From: JAGXOF01 sp046545575 | Lineage (GTDB): Bacteria > Chloroflexota > Dehalococcoidia > SZUA-161 > SpSt-899 | DNA length: 7,691 nt | NCBI GenBank assembly: GCA_046545575.1 | Contig: JBKGZM010000082.1 | Location: 1 to 7,691, forward strand | Reading direction: 5' to 3' | Shown here: positions 1 to 4,216 of the stretch, one piece after another | How positions within the stretch are numbered: position 1 is the first letter of the stretch | Layout of the letters: each line of letters opens with the position of its first letter | Notes under the pieces: generated by a model | What the model was told of the DNA's origin: nothing | Database searches by the model: none | What the model saw: only the letters and a program-made list of their open reading frames with translations | Program-made: the position numbers and the translations under genes

Positions 1-1362
1 GATGGGCACACCCGCATCCATAAGGGATAGGGTACTGCCACACACCGAAGCCATGGAAGTGCTGCCGTTCGAGCTCAAGACCTCGGAGACGAGCCGGATA
101 GCATAAGGAAATACCTCCTCGTCGGGGATAACCGGCAGCAGAGCCCGCTCCGCCAGAGCGCCGTGACCGATCTCCCGGCGTCCCGTGCCTATCCTCTTCA
201 CCTCCCCGGTACTAAAGGGGGGGAAATTATAATGGTGCATGTAACGCTTGGTCTCCTCCGGACTCAGGCTATCGATGGTCTGTTCCTCTCTGGGAGAACC
301 AAGAGTGGTTACTGTAAGGACCTGCGTTTCGCCCCGGGTGAAGAGCCCGGAACCGTGAGTTCGTGGAAGGGTTCCAACCTCACATTCAATCGGGCGAATC
401 TCCGTTAAGCCACGGCCACTGATGCGAGTCCCCTTTTCCCGGACAGCCTGCCTGACCGTGCTTTTCATCCATTCATCCACCACTTCATCAACTTCCTGTT
501 CGGTTTGCCCATCCTCCTGTTGCTCCAGCAGTCTACTCCTGGCAAGGTCCGTTCTCCTGTGACGCTCATCCCGGTCTATTCCAACAACCCCGTCCGAGAA
601 AACCTCTCTTAAAACAGTATCAGCCTCAGCCTGGAGCTTTTCATTGGGCGGAGAAGGCTCAAATTCCATCTTGGGTTTTCCATTGGCACTGATGAATGAC
701 TGCTGATCCCTGCAGACCTTCTCATTAATCGCCTGCCCGAACTTGATAGCTTCGAGCGCGGTCTTCTCACTCACCTCATTAGCCCCTGCCTCAACCATGA
801 TAACCGCATCTTCCGTTCCCGCCACAACCAGATCAAGAGCACTATTTTCGAGTTGAGAAAAGGTGGGATTGGCCACAAACTGCTCATCCACATATCCCAC
901 CCGGACGGCACTGACCGGGCCTGCAAAGGGGATTTGGGAAATCCCCAGGGCCGCTGAAGCCCCTGTTATGGCGAGTACACCGGGGTCGTTCTCCTGATCG
1001 GCTGAGAGCACCGTAACTATGACCTGGAGTTCATTGCGAAATCCCTTGGGGAATAAAGGGCGTATGGGCCGGTCGATAAGCCGTGCTGAGAGCGTCGCCT
1101 CCTGGGTAGGTCTTCCTTCCCTGCGGAAAAAGCTGCCCGGTATTTTCCCCGCTGCATAAAGTCTTTCCTCAAAATCCACGGTAAGCGGCAGGAAGTCCGC
1201 TCCCTCACGAGGCTTATCGCTCACGCAAGCAGTAACCAGAACAACCGTCTCGCCGTGACGGACAGTAACCGCTCCGGCCGCTTGCCCTGCAAGTTTCCCC
1301 GTCTCAATACTCAGAGACCGTCCGCCAACCTCTGTTTCCAAAGTAGCATCCATTTCCAACAT
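1..1362 (-). CDS. pnp: Polynucleotide phosphorylase (PNPase), 3' end outside window
   Basis: PNPase degrades RNA 3' to 5' using phosphate, releasing nucleoside diphosphates, and in many bacteria works in an RNA-degrading complex in the cytoplasm. Read on the minus strand from ATG at 1362-1360, the frame stays open for 454 codons to position 1; the family is usually about 700 residues, so the C-terminal third is missing. The first RNase PH-like core shows FFRREGR at residues 78-84 followed by RLIDRPIRPLF at 94-104. A helical linker covers about 230-310. The second core begins with RPIECEVGTLPR (323-334) and HGSGLFTRGETQ (336-347), then HHYNFPPFSTGE (376-387) and SNGSTSMASVCG (431-442). The catalytic aspartates of the second core and the KH and S1 RNA-binding domains would lie beyond the left edge. 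A GAAGG Shine-Dalgarno element sits 7 bases before the ATG. A second Met is at residue 4. The gene starts 51 bases after the rpsO stop with no clear terminator between, the usual rpsO-pnp arrangement. Confidence 0.97.
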   Translation of the reverse strand, partial: MLEMDATLETEVGGRSLSIETGKLAGQAAGAVTVRHGETVVLVTACVSDKPREGADFLPLTVDFEERLYAAGKIPGSFFRREGRPTQEATLSARLIDRPIRPLFPKGFRNELQVIVTVLSADQENDPGVLAITGASAALGISQIPFAGPVSAVRVGYVDEQFVANPTFSQLENSALDLVVAGTEDAVIMVEAGANEVSEKTALEAIKFGQAINEKVCRDQQSFISANGKPKMEFEPSPPNEKLQAEADTVLREVFSDGVVGIDRDERHRRTDLARSRLLEQQEDGQTEQEVDEVVDEWMKSTVRQAVREKGTRISGRGLTEIRPIECEVGTLPRTHGSGLFTRGETQVLTVTTLGSPREEQTIDSLSPEETKRYMHHYNFPPFSTGEVKRIGTGRREIGHGALAERALLPVIPDEEVFPYAIRLVSEVLSSNGSTSMASVCGSTLSLMDAGVPI

Positions 1363-1413
1363 ATAAAAACCTTCTTTCACTCCTAACACTGATTTTTCTG
1401 CGACTATCGTCTA

Positions 1414-1680
1414 TCACCCACGCAGATTGAGCTTGTTTACCAGTTCCTTGTAGCTTTCCGAGTTGTACCTCCTCAGGTACCTCATCAGACGGCGCCGTTG
1501 CTCCACCAGCTTCATGAGTCCCCGCTGTGAATGATAGTCATGCTTGTGTTGCCTCATATGCTCGGTCAGTTCGCTTATCCTCTCAGTGAGGATACCGATT
1601 TGAACCTCCGGGGACCCCGTATCCTTTTCATGAACCCTGGTTTTCTCCATTATAGACTGTTTCTGTTCCTTTTCTATCAT
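1414..1680 (-). CDS. rpsO: 30S ribosomal protein S15
   Basis: S15 is a primary binding protein of the small ribosomal subunit; it contacts the central domain of 16S rRNA and helps form the bridge to the large subunit. The 88-residue product carries the family signature HEKDTGSPEVQI at residues 17-28, then TEHMRQHKHDYHSQRG (39-54), and a basic C-terminal helix with QRRRLMRYLRR (61-71). The family is typically 88-89 residues. I chose ATG at 1680-1678 because GAGG lies 6 bases upstream and because this gives the normal family length. An in-frame ATG four codons earlier (1692) has no ribosome site before it; the GAGG falls just after that ATG, inside its reading frame. It is the first gene of the rpsO-pnp unit. 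In other bacteria S15 represses its own translation through the mRNA leader; the long leader here would allow that, but I cannot show a binding structure. Confidence 0.98.
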   Translation of the reverse strand: MIEKEQKQSIMEKTRVHEKDTGSPEVQIGILTERISELTEHMRQHKHDYHSQRGLMKLVEQRRRLMRYLRRYNSESYKELVNKLNLRG

Positions 1681-1819
1681 TTCCACCCTCATTGATTATT
1701 TGCATATTTTATTCCGAGCAACCGACAGTAATTCAACCGAACTAAATTCAAGCTAATACAACAACGCTCTACAAACAGCATAAATAGACACTCGCCTATT
1801 CAATTATAACTCTTTCAAG
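1681..1819 (-). promoter_or_regulatory. Long 5' leader of rpsO
   Basis: If transcription starts from the promoter at 1826-1854, the rpsO mRNA has an untranslated leader of about 140 bases. It is AT-rich and has no ORF with a ribosome site. A short hairpin is possible near its 5' end (AATAG pairing with CTATT across 8 bases), and the hexamer CGGTTG occurs twice near the 3' end. Leaders of this gene carry S15-responsive structures in several bacteria (established for E. coli and Geobacillus), but I cannot fold this one confidently. Confidence 0.35.
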
Positions 1820-1825
1820 GATATA

Positions 1826-1854
1826 ATTCTAACATAGCCAATTCTTCGTGTAAA
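1826..1854 (-). promoter_or_regulatory. Probable sigma-70-type promoter for rpsO-pnp
   Basis: On the minus strand a -35 box TTTACA (1854-1849) is followed after 17 bases by TAGAAT (1831-1826), with TGT directly before it, the extended -10 arrangement. Each box matches consensus at 5 of 6 positions. A perfect TATAAT lies slightly downstream (1808-1803) but its -35 partner is weak (TTAGAA). Expected start of transcription is near 1819. Confidence 0.6.
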
Positions 1855-1859
1855 TTGCA

Positions 1860-1908
1860 GCCTGCTCATTGATTTCAAGAGTATGTTGTATTTATACTAC
1901 AAGCAGGC
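1860..1908. repeat. Inverted repeat straddling a plus-strand promoter
   Basis: The 7-bp arms GCCTGCT (1860-1866) and AGCAGGC (1902-1908) are perfect inverted copies with centres 42 bp apart. A second, inner pair, AGTAT (1880-1884) and ATACT (1894-1898), lies between them. The arms bracket the -35 and -10 boxes at 1869-1898. The layout could be paired operator half-sites or chance; nothing else in the window repeats these arms. Confidence 0.4.
1869..1898 (+). promoter_or_regulatory. Candidate plus-strand promoter for the 33-codon ORF
   Basis: TTGATT (1869-1874) and TATACT (1893-1898) are separated by 18 bases, giving an expected transcript start near 1905, only about 25 bases before the ATG at 1930. 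It stands back to back with the rpsO promoter, with 14 bases between the two -35 boxes. Confidence 0.5.
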
Positions 1909-1929
1909 CACGAAAACAAGGAGGGATCT

Positions 1930-2031
1930 ATGGACTACAACAGCTTTCTGGAACTCGTTAAGACGAGGAGGTCAACGACTTCATCAGGAGAACCAGGATA
2001 TGGACCACTGCTCAACACCGGCGAGGAATAA
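1930..2031 (+). pseudogene. Truncated nitroreductase-like gene start (33-codon ORF)
   Basis: A strong ribosome site, GGAGG (1920-1924), lies 5 bases before ATG at 1930, and the frame runs 33 codons to TAA at 2029-2031. The first 15 residues, MDYNSFLELVKTRRS, closely resemble the N terminus of flavin-dependent nitroreductases, where FLELVKxRRS leads into the FMN-binding arginines. After RRS the resemblance stops: the rest is a low-complexity tail rich in Gly, Ser and Pro, and the next 100 bases are the antisense of tRNA-His and the DUF763 gene. The remaining roughly 170 residues of a nitroreductase are absent in all three plus frames. I read this as the 5' stub of a deleted gene that kept its promoter and ribosome site. 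It could instead be a real short peptide. A leader-peptide role is unlikely because no plus-strand gene follows. The family assignment rests on memory of a 15-residue pattern. Confidence 0.5.
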
Positions 2032-2045
2032 ATAAAGAGATGATG

Positions 2046-2119
2046 GGTGAGTGAAGGGATTTGAACCCTTGATCTCCAGGGCCACAACCTGGCGCCTTAA
2101 CCGCTAGGCCACACTCACC
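2046..2119 (-). tRNA. tRNA-His, anticodon GTG
   Basis: The minus strand folds as a complete cloverleaf. The acceptor stem is GTGAGTG/CACTCAC, and an extra 5' G pairs with discriminator C73, the identity element of histidine tRNAs. The D arm is GCCT/AGGC, the anticodon stem CCAGG/CCTGG encloses loop TTGTGGC with anticodon GTG, the variable loop is AGATC, and the T arm is AAGGG-TTCAAAT-CCCTT. The 3' CCA is not encoded: C73 is followed by CAT, so tail addition by a nucleotidyltransferase is needed. The coordinates include G-1. It lies 34 bases after the DUF763 stop codon. Confidence 0.97.
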
Positions 2120-2146
2120 ATAGACTACCAACCCTCTACCAAAGCT

Positions 2147-2176
2147 ATTGTAGTTAACGCAGGTATCGATCGTCAA
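2147..2176 (-). promoter_or_regulatory. Probable promoter of tRNA-His inside the 3' end of the DUF763 gene
   Basis: On the minus strand TTGACG (2176-2171) and TACAAT (2152-2147) are 18 bases apart, each 5 of 6 to consensus. The -10 box lies just past the DUF763 stop codon and the -35 box within its last codons. The expected start near 2140 leaves about 20 bases of leader before the tRNA, so the tRNA need not depend on readthrough. Confidence 0.55.
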
Positions 2177-3239
2177 GGCGATGGATAGCCTTACGCTTTT
2201 CGGTCCCTTCTATTCTGGCCCGCGATACTGCTTTTCTCAGAAGCTCGATGCTTTTGTCATACGCCCCGCGGTCAACGGGGTACGGATACCCATCCTTACC
2301 CCCGTGGGCAAAACTGAACCTGGCCGGGTCGGTAAAGCTGGGCGGAACCCCATGTATAAGCTCGGAAAGCAGGGATAGGGCACGGATGGTCTTTGGACCT
2401 ACCCCTGGCAACCCCAAGAGATCCTCGAAGCCGCTCGGACTGCGCTCATAGGTGGAAAGAATGGCCTTGCTAAGCCTCTCGGGATGAATATCCTGCGCAA
2501 CTATGTGATGCCTGCGTGGCAAAGACAATGTGCTTAGCTTTTTGAGGTCCATCAGTGTCTTCTCGGGCTTTTCCTCGCTCGCGATGCGGGTCATGGTATT
2601 ACGCGCTTCTGTGCTTTCCACAGCAACTAGGTTCAAAGCCTCACCTCTCTGTTGAGTACAAATGGCGGCATGTGGCTCGCAAACGAAGTCGCTCACCGTT
2701 TCCCCAAGCCAGTGGTATCTCCGAGCATATCGCGTGTCAGAGTTCATCCCCTGTTGAACAACGGCCCACCTTCCAGCGGCGGTGAAAAGAAAGACATGGT
2801 GATAGAGCTGGTATCCATCCTGAAGGGCGGAACTATCCACCTTGGCCACCATCCTGCTGTCGTACTCCAGCGAGGAAGCCCCGTCTCTGACCAGATGGGC
2901 AAAAGATTGTATCTCTTTTGGTGTTTGTCTGGAAGTATTGCCCTTCCCGCCCGCAACGAATACACCAAGTTGCTTCTGGATATCACGAACGCCATCTTTC
3001 AGAGCTCCGCAGACCGTAGTAGTTAATCCGCTCGAATTCCAGTCAAATCCCAGAGCGCAGCCAAATGCCTGAAACCAGAAGGGATCGGACATCTTGCGCA
3101 ACATCTCATCGGGACCATATTCCTCCACGATAACAATACTCACCTCACGCGCCAGCTTACTCATTCGCTCGAAAAGCCATCGTGGAGCCTTGCCCCCATG
3201 CAAGGGGAGATATGCTACGCCAGTTCTGTTATAAGTCAT
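2154..3239 (-). CDS. DUF763 family protein with a helix-hairpin-helix motif
   Basis: The 361-residue product matches the DUF763 family along its length: TGVAYLPLHGGKAPRWLFER (6-25), DPFWFQAFGCALGFDWNSSG (52-71), GVFVAGGKG (92-100), SRMVAKVDSSALQDGYQLYH (128-147), WAVVQQGMN (158-166), ARRYHWL (172-178) and RRHHI (242-246). A helix-hairpin-helix element, LLGLPGVGPKTIRALSLL (274-291), indicates sequence-independent contact with nucleic acid, and GYPYPVDR (317-324) closes the core. The family has no biochemical function I can cite; clustered conserved His, Asp, Gln and Arg residues suggest an enzyme on nucleic acids, which is inference. There is no signal peptide or membrane segment. The start is ATG at 3239: AGGAGG abuts it with no spacer, which is unusual, but an in-frame stop lies just upstream with no other start codon between. 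It follows the 219-residue gene by 108 bases on the same strand, so co-transcription is likely. Confidence 0.93.
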   Translation of the reverse strand: MTYNRTGVAYLPLHGGKAPRWLFERMSKLAREVSIVIVEEYGPDEMLRKMSDPFWFQAFGCALGFDWNSSGLTTTVCGALKDGVRDIQKQLGVFVAGGKGNTSRQTPKEIQSFAHLVRDGASSLEYDSRMVAKVDSSALQDGYQLYHHVFLFTAAGRWAVVQQGMNSDTRYARRYHWLGETVSDFVCEPHAAICTQQRGEALNLVAVESTEARNTMTRIASEEKPEKTLMDLKKLSTLSLPRRHHIVAQDIHPERLSKAILSTYERSPSGFEDLLGLPGVGPKTIRALSLLSELIHGVPPSFTDPARFSFAHGGKDGYPYPVDRGAYDKSIELLRKAVSRARIEGTEKRKAIHRLDDRYLR

Positions 3240-3256
3240 CCTCCTAGTGTCCTGTC

Positions 3257-3336
3257 AGACTGGGTAGGAAACCTTAGTCTCCCTGGGGTGAGGCGAATAA
3301 ATTCGCCCCTACCCTTTAGGATCCCTCGATCCCTGT
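3257..3336. repeat. Palindrome-rich intergenic repeat between two minus-strand genes
   Basis: The gap between the 219-residue gene and the DUF763 gene is filled with inverted repeats. GGCGAA (3292-3297) pairs with TTCGCC (3302-3307) across TAAA. GGGTAGG (3262-3268) is an exact inverted copy of CCTACCC (3308-3314). AGACT (3257-3261) pairs with AGTCT (3276-3280). TACCC (3310-3314) is followed by CCCTGTAGGG (3331-3340). The GGGGCGAATTTATTCGCC type of core resembles small dispersed palindromes found between genes in many bacteria. No T run follows on the minus strand, so it is not a standard terminator. It has no second copy in this window. Confidence 0.5.
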
Positions 3337-3347
3337 AGGGCAAAGAT

Positions 3348-4007
3348 TTATTCTCCGCCTTCCTCCGGTTCCACTCCAGATTGTTGCTCTTCCTGCTGCT
3401 CGGCAGCACGGTCGCGCAGCCATCGATGAATTTCGTCCAGCGCAGGCGGAGATACGCTAAACACCTCGATATCCTGGGGAAACTGGAGACTGTGCCCTGC
3501 TCGTATAAAAAGGAGGCCGGCCTCACCTTCCTGAAGTGTTTCGTCCACCCGTTTGGCCATGTGCTCATATCTTTTCTTCGACGCTTCGGTGTAGAACTGG
3601 GAAACCGTATTGGCCACCTTCTGACTTATGAAGCCGGAGAGCATGAATCGCTCCCAGTCCATGAGCTCATCGGCCAGTTCCTTGTCATCAACTGCCTCCA
3701 GTACAGCATCCTGATCACACTTCTCATTGGCGATTTGATAGGAGCTGGGATTCAGTTGCTCTATTCGTTTCAATCCCTCTTCACCTGATTCTGGTATTGC
3801 TTCATGGTAAATTCTCTTGACCATGCCTGCAGTGGCCTCAAGTCTGGATATCTGCTGACTGGCCTGCATCCAGTACGAACTTAGCTTGCTGAGGTATTCC
3901 GCCGGAGCATCCTGTCCCGCAAAGAGCAAGGGAACCACATAGACCTTCCTTTTACCATGGTACTTTTCAGCTTCCGGCTTGGTTATTCTGCCTAGTTCTT
4001 CACTCAT
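3348..4007 (-). CDS. Conserved hypothetical protein, 219 residues, soluble
   Basis: I do not recognise a named domain. The product begins with a short charged segment, then VYVVPLLFAGQDAP (22-35), which resembles a buried strand and turn. The middle is strongly helical and charged: a Trp-Gln-rich helix around 45-60, RIYHEAIPESGEEGLKRIEQL (65-85), and MDWERFMLSGFISQKVANTV (116-135). Next come SQFYTEASKKRYEHMAKRVDETL (136-158), AGLLFIRAGHSLQFPQDIEVFSVSPP (163-188), DEIHRWLRDR (191-200), and a disordered acidic tail rich in Gln and Glu. No signal peptide or transmembrane helix is visible. The AGLLFIRxGH stretch vaguely recalls the last domain of release-factor-1-like (eRF1/Vms1) proteins, a weak impression only. 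I recall similar proteins in Dehalococcoidia. ATG at 4007 is preceded by a purine-rich AGGGGG element. It is the first gene of a probable unit with the DUF763 gene. Confidence 0.85.
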   Translation of the reverse strand: MSEELGRITKPEAEKYHGKRKVYVVPLLFAGQDAPAEYLSKLSSYWMQASQQISRLEATAGMVKRIYHEAIPESGEEGLKRIEQLNPSSYQIANEKCDQDAVLEAVDDKELADELMDWERFMLSGFISQKVANTVSQFYTEASKKRYEHMAKRVDETLQEGEAGLLFIRAGHSLQFPQDIEVFSVSPPALDEIHRWLRDRAAEQQEEQQSGVEPEEGGE

Positions 4008-4051
4008 GTTGTCCCCCTATTGTACCCTTGATATACTCTTCCCCAAGTTAA

Positions 4052-4081
4052 ATTGTACGATAAACGGGCTTTCTTTTCCAA
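4052..4081 (-). promoter_or_regulatory. Candidate promoter for the 219-residue gene
   Basis: On the minus strand TTGGAA (4081-4076) and TACAAT (4057-4052) are 18 bases apart, placing the transcript start near 4045, about 38 bases before the ATG. Another TACAAT lies only 11 bases from the ATG and overlaps the ribosome site, so I consider it less likely. Confidence 0.45.
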
Positions 4082-4110
4082 GAGTAATCCGTCCATCCAG
4101 CGAAGCAGGG

Positions 4111-4139
4111 TTTCCATGTCGGTTTCTATCAGTTAAAAT
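4111..4139 (+). promoter_or_regulatory. Candidate promoter for the EF-G-like gene
   Basis: TTTCCA (4111-4116) and TAAAAT (4134-4139) are 17 bases apart, matching consensus at 4 and 5 of 6 positions. The start near 4146 would give a leader of about 70 bases that contains the palindrome at 4171-4184. Confidence 0.45.
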
Positions 4140-4170
4140 AATAGGCAGTCAGCTATTAGAGCTTACAGAG

Positions 4171-4200
4171 GCCAGTGCACTGGCAAGTAGTGCACCAGGC
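4171..4200 (+). promoter_or_regulatory. Palindrome and alternative hairpins in the EF-G-like gene leader
   Basis: GCCAGTGCACTGGC (4171-4184) is a perfect 14-bp palindrome. A second GTGCAC lies at 4190-4195 and, being self-complementary, can pair with the first copy at 4175-4180 to form a different hairpin, extended by GCC (4171-4173) with GGC (4198-4200). The two folds exclude each other and end 5 bases before the AGGAGG ribosome site. It may be a protein operator or an RNA switch; the evidence is sequence symmetry only. Confidence 0.4.
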
Positions 4201-4216
4201 AACCCAGGAGGTAAAG

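Noticed and set aside
163..408. Plus-strand 81-codon ORF at the left edge
   Set aside because: Lies antisense within pnp, whose protein sequence is clearly conserved; no ribosome site or family resemblance.
1681..1692. rpsO start four codons upstream at 1692
   Set aside because: No ribosome site precedes it, and the GAGG element lies downstream of that ATG at the correct distance for the start at 1680.
1860..2119. Integrative element at tRNA-His
   Set aside because: There is no integrase, no second copy of the tRNA 3' end and no direct repeat flanking the region; only the short gene stub hints at a past event.
2652..3026. Plus-strand 124-codon ORF and neighbouring shorter ORFs
   Set aside because: Antisense to the DUF763 gene, composition of a shadow frame, no recognisable protein features.
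3236..3568. Minus-strand 110-codon ORF between the 219-residue gene and the DUF763 gene
   Set aside because: Overlaps the 219-residue gene in another frame and continues into the intergenic palindrome; no ribosome site and no domain pattern.
3381..3788. Plus-strand 135-codon ORF
   Set aside because: Antisense to the 219-residue gene, whose own frame has a promoter, ribosome site and protein-like composition.
4175..4216. GTG start at 4175 for the EF-G-like gene
   Set aside because: It lies within the leader palindrome without a ribosome site; AGGAGG 5 bases before 4217 and family alignment support the later ATG.
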